Positions 33,192-41,791 of a stretch of DNA of 64,000 nucleotides are shown here, one piece after another. Made by a program: the position numbers and the translations under genes. The notes beneath the pieces were generated by a model that made no database searches, was not told where the DNA came from, and was given only the letters and a program-made list of their open reading frames with translations. This stretch comes from an uncultured Caldilineaceae bacterium (GTDB lineage Bacteria > Chloroflexota > Anaerolineae > Caldilineales > Caldilineaceae), in NCBI GenBank assembly GCA_958295915.1, contig OY282381.1, forward strand, positions 2,006,722 through 2,070,721, given 5' to 3'. Positions within the stretch are counted from its first letter, which is position 1. The number at the start of each line of letters is the position of its first letter.

Positions 33192-34142
33192 ATGAAAGTT
33201 CTCATCACAGCGCGCTGGGTCGAGCGCTTTGCGAATGTCTTTCGCCAGGAGTTTCCGCAGGTGGAGTTTGTGTTCGCCGAAACAGCAGAAGAGATCGCGA
33301 CGCAGGCAGCCGACGCGGAAATCGCCTTCGGCCCGCTGAACAGTAGCCAATTACAATCTGCGCCCAACTTGCGTTGGATCCAAGCCGCCAGCGCAGGCGT
33401 GGAATGGATGCGTCACGCGCCTGCGCTGGCGGACCGGGATATTACGGTATGCAACACCCGGGGCGCGCACGCTACGACGATTGCAGAGCATACCATAGGC
33501 ATGCTCGTCTTCATCGCTCGCCGCTTCGATGCGCTCTACGAAGCGCAGAAACGACACGAATGGAACAACCCTCCTATATCCCCGCTCATCGGTCTCGTCG
33601 GCCTGAAGATGGGCATCATTGGCTTGGGGAATATCGGCCTCCAGATCGCCAAGCGAGCTGTCGCTTTCGAGTTAGATGTCATCGCGGTGGACGCCCATCC
33701 AGTGGAGAAGCCCGCCTATGTCTCCGATCTGCAATTATTGGACGGGATGCCGGCGCTGTTGCGGGAATCGGATGTGGTCGTTGTGACCGTTCCCATTACC
33801 CCGGAGACCCGAGGCATGCTGGGACCAGACGAACTGGCCCTGCTGAAACCGAGCGCCTTTTTCCTCGTCGTCTCCCGTGGCGGCATCATCGATGAGCCAA
33901 CGCTGATTCAGATGTTGAAAGAGGGCCGACTGGCCGGCGCAGCCCTGGATGTGGCGGCGACAGAACCTCTGCCAGCGAATGATCCCCTGTGGGACGCGCC
34001 AAATCTGTTCATCACGCCCCACTGCTCCCCCACATCCGCCCAAACCAGCGCCAATGTCGCGCGCATTCTCAAAGAAAATCTGAAGCGTTACCTGAACAGC
34101 GAACCGTTGCAGAATACAGTGAACGTTAAACTCGGCTATTGA
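33192..34142 (+). CDS. D-isomer-specific 2-hydroxyacid dehydrogenase
   Basis: A 316-residue NAD(P)-dependent dehydrogenase. Cofactor motif GIIGLGNIGLQIAKRA, catalytic Arg in VSRGGIIDE, Glu in ATEPLPA and His in ITPHCSPTS give the complete Arg-Glu-His triad. The start at 33192 has GGAGAG upstream; the in-frame ATG at 33180 is closer to the repeat. It probably interconverts a 2-keto acid and D-hydroxy acid in the catabolic cluster with the following TPP enzyme and oxidoreductase. Confidence 0.92.
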   Translation: MKVLITARWVERFANVFRQEFPQVEFVFAETAEEIATQAADAEIAFGPLNSSQLQSAPNLRWIQAASAGVEWMRHAPALADRDITVCNTRGAHATTIAEHTIGMLVFIARRFDALYEAQKRHEWNNPPISPLIGLVGLKMGIIGLGNIGLQIAKRAVAFELDVIAVDAHPVEKPAYVSDLQLLDGMPALLRESDVVVVTVPITPETRGMLGPDELALLKPSAFFLVVSRGGIIDEPTLIQMLKEGRLAGAALDVAATEPLPANDPLWDAPNLFITPHCSPTSAQTSANVARILKENLKRYLNSEPLQNTVNVKLGY

Positions 34143-34194
34143 CTGCAGCGCCACTGACCACAAATCATCGACCACATGGTGTAAGGAGAAGCCC

Positions 34195-35829
34195 GTGCAA
34201 GTCGTCGACGCTATCGCTCACTGCCTGAAAAAAGAGGGCACCGAACTTCTTTTCGCCTATCCGGTGAACTTTCTCATCGAAGCTGCCGCCAAACTGGACA
34301 TCCGCACCATTATTGTGCGTCAGGAGCGCATCGGTCTGCACATGGCCGACGCCATCAGCCGCCTGAGTTCCGGCGAGAAGATCGGCGTCTTCTGCATGCA
34401 GTCCGGCCCCGGTGCAGAAAACGCTTTCGGCGGCGTTGCCCAGGCCTTCGGCGATTCCGCGCCGATCGTCGTCCTGCCCGGCGGCTATCCTCGAGCGATC
34501 AACCAGGTGCAGCCCAACTTCAACTCGTCCCAAAGCTATGCTTCCGTTACAAAATCCAGCGAACAGTTGACGACGCCAGAGATGACGCCGGACGCCATGC
34601 GGCGAGCTTTCGCAGCCGTGCGCAATGGCCGGCCCCGTCCAGCATTGGTGGAGATCCCCGCGGATATATCCTCTGCCGACGTGCCAGAGTTCGACTACCA
34701 ACCGGTGGAACGAGTGCGCTATGGCCCGGATCCGGCGGATGTGCAGCGTGTGGCGAAGGCACTGGTGGAAGCGGAACGCCCGGTGATCTACGCCGGCCAA
34801 GGGGTGCATTATGCCAAAGCCTGGGATGCGCTGAAAGAGTTGGCAGAACTGCTGGAAGCGCCGGTCACCACCAGCCTGAACGGCAAGAGCGCCTTCCCCG
34901 AGACGCACCCCCTGAGCCTTGGATCGACCAACCGTTCCCACACCCAAGCGGTCGCTATGTTCCTCAACAACGCTGATGTAATCTTCGGCATCGGCTGTAG
35001 TTTCAGCTTCACCAATTTTGGCGTGCGCATGCCCGCCGGCAAGACGATCATTCACGCTACCCTGGATCCAGCCGACGTCAACAAAGATGTGGCTTCCCAA
35101 CATGCTCTCATCGGTGACGCCGAGCTTACCCTGCGCGCGCTGCTGGCAGCTGTGTCCGCCGCGCTGGGAGGACAACCCCGGGGTCGCCAGGCCGGCATCG
35201 CGGCCGAGATCGCAGACATCAATGGCAAGTGGGAGTCCGAATGGGCAGCCAAGCTCCACAGCGATGACACACCCCTCTCCCCGTACCGGGTGATTCGCGA
35301 CCTCTATGAGACCGTTGATGTGGTCAATACCATCATCACCCACGATGCCGGCAGCCCTCGGGATCAGCTTGCGCCCTTCTGGAAATCGGTAACGCCTCTC
35401 TCCTATATCGGCTGGGGCAAGACGACACAGTTGGGCTACGGCCTGGGCTTGGCGATGGGGGCCAAACTGGCATGCCCGGACAAACTCTGTATCAACGTGT
35501 GGGGCGACGCGGCCATTGGTTTCACCGGTATGGATTTCGAAACAGCAGCGCGGGAGCGCATCCCGATCCTGTCGGTCCTGTTCAACAATTTCTCGATGGC
35601 GATTGAGATTCCGATCATGCCGGTCTCTACGCAGAAATATCGAGCCACCGATATCTCCGGCAACTACGCAAAGATGGCCGAAGCGTTCGGCGGCTACGGC
35701 GAGAGAATCGTAACACCGGATCAAATCGTCCCGGCGATTCAGCGGGGCATTCAGAAAACGCAGGAAGGCGTGCCGGCATTGCTGGAATTCATTACCGCGC
35801 AAGAGACGGAGATCTCACAGCATATGTAA
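34195..35829 (+). CDS. Thiamine-pyrophosphate-dependent enzyme (acetolactate synthase/decarboxylase-like)
   Basis: A 544-residue TPP enzyme with three domains: the N-terminal Pyr domain with the catalytic Glu in IIVRQERIGLHMADA, the central TPP_enzyme_M domain, and the PP domain with the cofactor motif GDAAIGFTGMDFETAARERIPILSVLFNN. GTG at 34195 follows AAGGAG. The product could be a decarboxylase, carboligase or dione hydrolase; sequence alone does not decide. It lies between a hydroxyacid dehydrogenase and a Gfo/Idh/MocA oxidoreductase, so a sugar-acid or cyclitol breakdown pathway is likely. Confidence 0.88.
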   Translation: MQVVDAIAHCLKKEGTELLFAYPVNFLIEAAAKLDIRTIIVRQERIGLHMADAISRLSSGEKIGVFCMQSGPGAENAFGGVAQAFGDSAPIVVLPGGYPRAINQVQPNFNSSQSYASVTKSSEQLTTPEMTPDAMRRAFAAVRNGRPRPALVEIPADISSADVPEFDYQPVERVRYGPDPADVQRVAKALVEAERPVIYAGQGVHYAKAWDALKELAELLEAPVTTSLNGKSAFPETHPLSLGSTNRSHTQAVAMFLNNADVIFGIGCSFSFTNFGVRMPAGKTIIHATLDPADVNKDVASQHALIGDAELTLRALLAAVSAALGGQPRGRQAGIAAEIADINGKWESEWAAKLHSDDTPLSPYRVIRDLYETVDVVNTIITHDAGSPRDQLAPFWKSVTPLSYIGWGKTTQLGYGLGLAMGAKLACPDKLCINVWGDAAIGFTGMDFETAARERIPILSVLFNNFSMAIEIPIMPVSTQKYRATDISGNYAKMAEAFGGYGERIVTPDQIVPAIQRGIQKTQEGVPALLEFITAQETEISQHM

Positions 35830-35831
35830 CA

Positions 35832-35905
35832 AACTGCAGTTTCTGGTTTTTAGTCTTTAGTTTCGAGTAACTGCAGTTCACTGACTACTGGAAACTGAAA
35901 ACTGC
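35832..35905. repeat. Repeat E copy 2
   Basis: Two AACTGCAGTT palindromes (35832, 35869), then CACTGACTACTGGAAACTGA, arranged as at 30400. It fills the spacer between the TPP enzyme and oxidoreductase genes. Confidence 0.65.
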
Positions 35906-35939
35906 TGAAAAAGACTAAGAGAACGACGGAGACGCAGAG

Positions 35940-37211
35940 ATGAGCCAGACCCATGAACGGGTTCCCATCTGTGTGGTCGGTTGCGGTGGCATGGGCCATC
36001 GCCACACAATCGCCTACCACACTTTGGAAGAGAGCGGCCTGTCAAATATGGAGCTGATGGCCGTTTGCGACATCCGCCGCGAGAATGCCGAGCGAGTCGC
36101 GGGCGAGGTGGAGCGTCTGTTCGGTCGCGCGCCGCTGATCTTCACCGATTTAGAGCGGATGCTGGCCCACCCGGATATTGTCGCGGTCGATATAGTCACC
36201 GACGGCTCCAGCCACCATGAGATCGCGACGGCCGCGCTGGCGGCCGGCAAACATGCCCTGGTGGAGAAGCCCCTGGGCATCACCATGCGGGCCTGTCGCC
36301 AGATTATCGACGCGGCTGAACACAGCCACACAGTGCTGGCGACCGCGGAGAACTACCGGCGGGATCCGGTCAACCGTCTGGCCCGGGCGGTGATCGACGC
36401 CGGACTGCTGGGGGATCCGTTCCTGATGATACAGACGTCGCTTGGCGGCAACGATGTGATGGCCGCCACACCCTGGCGGCATCTGAAGGAAAAAGGAGCC
36501 ATCGGCCTGGATATGGGCGTCCACTACGCCGATATCATCCGTTATTATCTGGGCGAATACCAGCGCATCTTTGGACGAGGCCTGATTGTGGAGCCACTCC
36601 GCCGCCGTCCGGTCCTCGAAGACCACCCGCTGATCTCCTATCGGGAACAGACACGCATGTACCCAGAGACGATCGAAGCCACAGGCGAGGATTCAGTCCT
36701 CGCCCAGTACGCGATGCGGTCCGGCGCGACAGTGCAATTCACCCATATAGGCGGGGGCAGAGAGAGCAGACGCTTTGAGCGCAGTGTTCATGGCCGCTGG
36801 GGCGCGCTGGACGTGCCCCGGGATCGCACCGGCGAGCCGGCGCGGCTGCGACTGGAGGGACGGGAACTGTTCGGCAAAGAGATCCGTGCCCTACTCCCCG
36901 ACTTCTACCTGAACGAAATCACCACCCGGCTGTTCGGCGCAGATGGCGTCGTGTATGAGCGCCCGAATGTGCCCCATGCCGAGTTCGCGCTGGACGCCAG
37001 GCTGCTGGCGATTGAATATCACGACTTCGGCGAGGCAATTCTGCAGGGCCGCCCGCCGGAGGTCGACGGACATGACGGCATGATCGCAGTAGCGGCGATT
37101 CTGGGCGCGTACGAATCCGCGGCCATCGGACGCGCAGTCGAGATAGAGGAGCTGTTGTCGGGCACAGTGCGGACGTATCAAGAGGAGATCGACGACGCGC
37201 TAGGGCTGTAG
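35940..37211 (+). CDS. Gfo/Idh/MocA family oxidoreductase
   Basis: A 423-residue NAD(P)-dependent sugar or cyclitol oxidoreductase. It has the Rossmann motif VVGCGGMGHRH, the catalytic-region EKP in HALVEKPLGITM and a C-terminal alpha/beta domain (KGAIGLDMGVHYADIIRYYLGE, with the Asp and His usual at the active site). The start at 35940 has GGAG upstream. It is co-directional with the TPP enzyme and dehydrogenase; the substrate is unknown. Confidence 0.9.
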   Translation: MSQTHERVPICVVGCGGMGHRHTIAYHTLEESGLSNMELMAVCDIRRENAERVAGEVERLFGRAPLIFTDLERMLAHPDIVAVDIVTDGSSHHEIATAALAAGKHALVEKPLGITMRACRQIIDAAEHSHTVLATAENYRRDPVNRLARAVIDAGLLGDPFLMIQTSLGGNDVMAATPWRHLKEKGAIGLDMGVHYADIIRYYLGEYQRIFGRGLIVEPLRRRPVLEDHPLISYREQTRMYPETIEATGEDSVLAQYAMRSGATVQFTHIGGGRESRRFERSVHGRWGALDVPRDRTGEPARLRLEGRELFGKEIRALLPDFYLNEITTRLFGADGVVYERPNVPHAEFALDARLLAIEYHDFGEAILQGRPPEVDGHDGMIAVAAILGAYESAAIGRAVEIEELLSGTVRTYQEEIDDALGL

Positions 37212-37250
37212 GTAGGGCAACCCTTTAGCCCAGGACATCCTCTCACCAAT

Positions 37251-37368
37251 GCGCCTCTTTGACCTTGGATTCGCTTGATTTATGTGATAGGGATGATGAA
37301 CTGCCGTTATCACGGCAATCATACAAATCACATAAATCAAATCACATAAATCAGTGGTCAGAGACGCC
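37251..37368 (+). repeat. Composite repeat: C nested in A
   Basis: GCGCCTCTTT, then a full C element (GACCTTGGATTCGCTTGATT ... CTGCCGTTATCACGGCAATC) with a duplicated AAATCACATAAATC, then GTGGTCA-GAGACGCC, the closing arm of A. Confidence 0.82.
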
Positions 37369-37375
37369 TTCAGCC

Positions 37376-38188
37376 TCACGGCTGCTGTTCGCTCTGCGCC
37401 GGCAGAGGCGGATGCGGTACAATAGCCAGACGATTTGGATCCCCTGGAATGTCCACCAACCAAGCAGCTACCCATCCTGTGTTTTCGTCGGCGCCAGGGG
37501 ACGGTACAAACGATATAAAAAACCAACCGCTGTCTGTAGTGCGACCGAGTAGCTGCAACCGTTCCCCGACGGGAATGAGCCGCAGCACCGGATATTGTGT
37601 GCTAGGGCCACGACGAAGATTCAACACGACGGAGGATTGGCCGAACACGGAGGCAGATTCGTCGGGAACAGGTTCTGTTTCATCGGGAACTGGTTCTGTC
37701 TCGGCGTGGTCAGTCAGTGGGCTACTTGTCGGTTCGACTGCTTCAGACTCGGTCGCCGTCGGCTGTGGAGGCCGGGCAGACCACTCCTCCGTTAAGCGCA
37801 AGGCAACCGGCGCATCGACAGTTGCCTCCAACGAGGCGGTGGCCGTGCCTTGAGGCCGGGCAGATCGATCTGCCGTCAAACGCAAGGCAACCAGCGCATC
37901 GACAGTTGCCTCCAACGAGACAGTGGCTGCGCCTTGAGTCCGAATTGTCAGCGCCGAGATCGCAATCAAGACGATGACGAGAAGGGCTACCCCCGCGCCC
38001 AGCCAGGCAAATCGTCGGCGCCTGCTGGACGGAGGAGGAATCTCGATGATGACTTCCGGCTTCAGCGCAGGCATCTGTTGCAAGGGGGGGGCGAGAACGG
38101 TATGTTCACCGCCGGCTTCAGGAGCGTTCCCATCAGCGCCGGAAGAGGAAACCCTCTGGTCAGTGGAGGAAGAAGAACGGTGGCTCAT
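37376..38188 (-). CDS. Membrane-anchored SH3-domain protein
   Basis: A 270-residue protein: a Ser-rich cytoplasmic tail of about 70 residues, one membrane segment (FAWLGAGVALLVIVLIAISALTI), two 28-residue repeats (SLEATVDALVALRLTADRSARP and a near copy), a Pro/Thr/Glu linker with duplicated EPVPDE, and a C-terminal bacterial SH3 domain (VVLNLRRGPSTQYPVLRLIPVGERLQLLG ... GWVAAWLVD). The topology places the SH3 domain outside, probably at the cell wall or glycan surface. ATG 38188 is chosen because the upstream residues look non-coding. Confidence 0.78.
   Translation of the reverse strand: MSHRSSSSTDQRVSSSGADGNAPEAGGEHTVLAPPLQQMPALKPEVIIEIPPPSSRRRRFAWLGAGVALLVIVLIAISALTIRTQGAATVSLEATVDALVALRLTADRSARPQGTATASLEATVDAPVALRLTEEWSARPPQPTATESEAVEPTSSPLTDHAETEPVPDETEPVPDESASVFGQSSVVLNLRRGPSTQYPVLRLIPVGERLQLLGRTTDSGWFFISFVPSPGADENTGWVAAWLVDIPGDPNRLAIVPHPPLPAQSEQQP
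37770..37937 (-). repeat. 84-bp tandem duplication in the SH3-protein gene
   Basis: Two units of 84 bp (28 codons), starting GGCCGGGCAG at 37770 and 37854 on the plus strand, encode the repeated segment after the membrane helix. Confidence 0.8.
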
Positions 38189-38503
38189 GGCTTCGGAACA
38201 GAGATAGTAATGAACAAGATAGCGGGCCACATGAGTATAACACGAAGTCGCGCTCTGCGACATCCACGCGATGCGATGACGAGGGCATGCCAGATAGGGA
38301 ATCAGTAGTGGTTGCCCATAGGGAATGAAGATTGGATGCAGAATGCCGCAGATCCATGTCATCCATATCCACTATATTACGGGGGATTGCCGAGGCTGGT
38401 ATACTACTCCAGCATGGTCGATCGCGCAACATCGTTCTGACCATGAGCCCGCTGGGATCGCGGGCGTCTCGCCCGCCAAGCCGATTGTCTTAAAGGAGTT
38501 CCG
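38189..38503. other. Divergent intergenic region
   Basis: No gene is evident. A TATACT at about 38399 could be the -10 box for the downstream plus-strand gene. A hairpin GCGGGCG-TCT-CGCCCGC lies at about 38460. Confidence 0.4.
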
Positions 38504-39316
38504 ATGAAAATCTCAATTCAGGAAAACCTGTTGCCAGGAGAAACTCTGGACGAGAAGCTCGATTGCGCCGAGGCGTTGCAAATCGAAGGTGTAGAAGTTC
38601 AAGGCCGATCGAGACTCTATGCGCGTATTGACGAGTACGAGGCAGCCTTCCGAAATCGCACAGTGCGTATTTCATCCGTTTGCGGCCAATCGACATTCGA
38701 CTGGCTGGATCCGGACCCGACCAAACGTCAGGCCAGCATCGACGAATCCAAACATAACTTAGAAGCCTGTGGCTACTTCGGCGCGGTCGGCCAGATTGTG
38801 CCGCCGATCTTCGGCCCACCCCGGCTGCCAGACCTCTCGCCGCTGAAGGATGCGGTGTCGCTGGAAAAGGAGCTGCTGATCGAAATCACACGGGATCTGG
38901 CCGCGTTCGCTCACAGTCATGGCGCCCTGTTGCTGTTGGAGCCTCTCAACCGCTATGAGCAGCATCTGCTCCGACAGCAGGAGGACGGCGTGGAAATCAT
39001 CCAAAAGGCGGGCAGCCCTCCGGGCGTGGCCCTGCTGACCGATTTTTTCCACATGCACATCGAGGAGATCGACACACCGGCGACGATCCGAAAGGTTGGC
39101 CCATACATCGGCCACATTCATGTGGCCGACAATACCCGCGTGCAGCCGGGCGTAGGTGACATCGACTGGCAGGCCGGCATTCAGGCCCTGGCAGATATCG
39201 GCTTTGATGGCTATTTGACCTATGAGTGTCGCATCGCCGGTGAACCGAGAGAGGCTCTTAGCCAGTCGGTTGCGTTCTTGCGGGAAATTATCGCTACCGT
39301 GCAGGTAGCTGATTGA
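38504..39316 (+). CDS. Sugar phosphate isomerase/epimerase (xylose isomerase-like TIM barrel)
   Basis: A 270-residue AP-endonuclease-2-like barrel. Typical metal residues appear in LLLEPLNRYEQH (Glu), LLTDFFHMHIEE (Asp, His), IGHIHVADNTRVQPGVGDIDW (His, Asp) and YLTYECRI (Glu). The start at 38504 follows AAAGGAG. Relatives include hydroxypyruvate isomerase, IolE-like dehydratases and sugar epimerases. It is just downstream of the dehydrogenase/TPP/Gfo cluster, though with its own promoter region. Confidence 0.87.
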   Translation: MKISIQENLLPGETLDEKLDCAEALQIEGVEVQGRSRLYARIDEYEAAFRNRTVRISSVCGQSTFDWLDPDPTKRQASIDESKHNLEACGYFGAVGQIVPPIFGPPRLPDLSPLKDAVSLEKELLIEITRDLAAFAHSHGALLLLEPLNRYEQHLLRQQEDGVEIIQKAGSPPGVALLTDFFHMHIEEIDTPATIRKVGPYIGHIHVADNTRVQPGVGDIDWQAGIQALADIGFDGYLTYECRIAGEPREALSQSVAFLREIIATVQVAD

Positions 39317-39579
39317 AAGCGAAAGAATCGATCTCTGCATAGCATAGCGCATCAACGCTTGCATTTTTTATCCCCTTCCCCCTGAGATCAAAGCATTTTG
39401 TGGCACGGTGTTGTCGTCGCTACTCCACAAAAACATCCTCTCCAATTTCTCTAGCCCATCTCCAGAATTTTTTCAGATTTTAGCGATACACTGTAGAGAG
39501 TCAAGATGATGGATTGCAGTGCCTCCGTCATCTCACCCGATCTGCGTCTCATCGCTTTATCAATTCAGGAGACAGATAT

Positions 39580-40416
39580 ATGACCACCTCTTCAGCGCTG
39601 ATAGACATGCAAAACGCAACCAAAATCTATCAGATGGGTGAGACGAACGTACTCGCCCTGAACAATGTTTCCCTTTCAATCGCCCAGGGCGAGTACATAG
39701 CGATCATCGGTACCAGTGGATCCGGCAAAAGCACACTGATGAATATCATCGGCCTGCTAGACCGACCCACAGACGGTGTTTATCGCATCCGCGGACAGAA
39801 TGCAGGCGACCTGACAGATAGCCAACTGGCGGACCTGCGCAACAAGGAGATCGGGTTCGTATTCCAACAATTTAACCTGTTGGCACGCGCATCCGCCTGG
39901 CGGCAAGCGGAACTGCCGCTCTTCTACGCCAACGTTTCTCGCAGTGAGTCTCGCCGGCGGGCTTTGGACGCGCTCGCACAGGTGGGTCTGGCTGAACGCG
40001 CAGACCACAAGCCGGAGGAACTGTCCGGTGGACAGCAACAGCGGGTGGCCATCGCCCGCGCGCTCGTCAACCGGCCCAGCTTGCTGCTGGCGGATGAACC
40101 AACTGGCGCGCTCGACACCCAAACCGGCGAAGAGGTGATGGCTCTCTTTGAGAAGTTGCACCAGGAAGGATTGACACTTGTGATCGTTACCCACGACCGG
40201 GAGATCGCCGAACGGGCCCGCCGCGTGCTTACCATGCGGGACGGCGCGATCATCTCTGATACGCGCCAAGCGGCGGCACAAACTATCGAACTGCCCCCCG
40301 CGTCGCAAGCTGCCGCGAACGGACGATTCAACGGGCTAAGCCAGCCTGCGCTTACACCGCTCCCGCAGCCTGGCGCCATAGCGAAAGTCGAGGAGGATAT
40401 CTATGAAACTGCTTAG
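39580..40416 (+). CDS. ABC transporter ATP-binding protein (MacB/LolD-like)
   Basis: A 278-residue ATPase: Walker A GTSGSGKST, Q-loop VFQQFNLLARASAW, signature LSGGQQQRVAIARAL, Walker B LLLADEPTGALD and H-loop VTHD. It is close to the type VII (MacB/LolD/FtsE) ATPases. The start at 39580 has AGGAG upstream. A C-terminal tail of about 50 residues is disordered. It overlaps the next permease gene by 14 bases, so the two are translationally coupled. Confidence 0.93.
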   Translation: MTTSSALIDMQNATKIYQMGETNVLALNNVSLSIAQGEYIAIIGTSGSGKSTLMNIIGLLDRPTDGVYRIRGQNAGDLTDSQLADLRNKEIGFVFQQFNLLARASAWRQAELPLFYANVSRSESRRRALDALAQVGLAERADHKPEELSGGQQQRVAIARALVNRPSLLLADEPTGALDTQTGEEVMALFEKLHQEGLTLVIVTHDREIAERARRVLTMRDGAIISDTRQAAAQTIELPPASQAAANGRFNGLSQPALTPLPQPGAIAKVEEDIYETA

Positions 40417-41647
40417 ATACTTTCGGGTTGCCGTCGATAGCATCGCTTCCCATAAGATGCGGTCGGGCCTGACGATGCTGGGCATTGTCATTGGCGTGGC
40501 CGCCGTACTCACAATATTAGGTATCGGACGCGGCGCGTCAGCTAACATCCTGAGCGAAGTTTCCAGCCAAGGCACAACACGCCTGACGGTCAGCCCCGGC
40601 TCAGTGAGCAGCGACGGCGTTGCCGGCGCCGGCGGCTCTGTCCAGACGCTGACCATGGGCGATGTGGCGATTCTCTCCAACCCCGACCTGCACTCAGATG
40701 TAACGCAGGTCGTGCCCCAATACGGCGGCAACACCCAACTGGTCGCCGGCAGCAACAACACGCAGATTCGGATGACAGGAACGACTGCCGCCTATGCCGA
40801 TGTCCACAACCTGAAACTGGCCGAGGGTCGCTTTCTGACGGAGGACGAGATCAGCCAAAGAAGCAGTGTAATCGTCATCGGGACGACTGTGGCAACAGAT
40901 CTGTTCGGACGCCCGCAGGTGGTAGGCGAGAGCGTGCGCATCAATGGCGAGCCGTTCACCGTCGTCGGTGTGCTAAAAAAGAGCGGCAACGCCGAGTTCG
41001 GCAGCAATGACAACAGTGGCTTCATCCCCATCGGCGTGGCCCAGGGGCGCATCTTCGACGCCCCCCGCTATCGGGGTGAATATACTGTTACATCGATCTC
41101 CGCCGACGCGGCGAGTGAAGAGCGGGTGGACGCAGCCGAACGGCAGATCGAACAGACCCTACGTCTGCGTCACGGCCTAGCCGCAGACGACGACAACGAC
41201 TTTACCATCAGCACCCAGGCCAGTTTGCTGGAAACGATCAACACCATCACCAGTACACTGACGCTGCTCCTGGGTAGTATCGCCGCCATCAGCCTGCTGG
41301 TGGGCGGCATCGGCATTATGAATATTATGCTTGTATCCGTGACGGAGCGCACCAAGGAGATCGGCCTACGCAAAGCCCTGGGGGCGCACAATAGCGACGT
41401 GCTGCTACAGTTTCTCATTGAGTCCCTGGTGCTGACGCTACTGGGAGGCCTGATTGGAATCGGCATCAGCTACGGCGTGGCCCTGCTGGTGCAAAGTATC
41501 CCTAACTTCAATTTCAGCCTTCTAATTGAGAATGACGCCCTGGCCATGGCTTTGGGTGTCAGCGCCGGCTGTGGGCTTCTCTTCGGACTGTATCCGGCCA
41601 TTCGGGCGACCCAGCTGGATCCGATCGAGGCGCTACGATACGAGTAA
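40403..41647 (+). CDS. MacB-like ABC transporter permease
   Basis: A 414-residue permease of the MacB/FtsX class: one N-terminal membrane segment (MRSGLTMLGIVIGVAAVLTILGIG), a large extracytoplasmic MacB_PCD domain, and three C-terminal segments (LLLGSIAAISLLVGGIGIMNIMLVSVTERTKEIGLRKALGA, SLVLTLLGGLIGIGISY, and the last near SAGCGLLFGLYPAIRATQLDPIEALRYE). It works as a mechanotransmission pump with the preceding ATPase and following adaptor, for peptides, antibiotics or lipoproteins. Confidence 0.93.
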   Translation: MKLLRYFRVAVDSIASHKMRSGLTMLGIVIGVAAVLTILGIGRGASANILSEVSSQGTTRLTVSPGSVSSDGVAGAGGSVQTLTMGDVAILSNPDLHSDVTQVVPQYGGNTQLVAGSNNTQIRMTGTTAAYADVHNLKLAEGRFLTEDEISQRSSVIVIGTTVATDLFGRPQVVGESVRINGEPFTVVGVLKKSGNAEFGSNDNSGFIPIGVAQGRIFDAPRYRGEYTVTSISADAASEERVDAAERQIEQTLRLRHGLAADDDNDFTISTQASLLETINTITSTLTLLLGSIAAISLLVGGIGIMNIMLVSVTERTKEIGLRKALGAHNSDVLLQFLIESLVLTLLGGLIGIGISYGVALLVQSIPNFNFSLLIENDALAMALGVSAGCGLLFGLYPAIRATQLDPIEALRYE

Positions 41648-41791
41648 TGCGTAGGTAGAGGAAAAACGCGAATGGGCGGCAACAAAAATTGCCGGCTGAA
41701 AGCAGGATAGGTTCACATGCGTTCACGCATCAAGTTTAGCGGATCTCGAAACAAACGACAGACTACTTCATCTATTCAGGAGGAGCATCCA

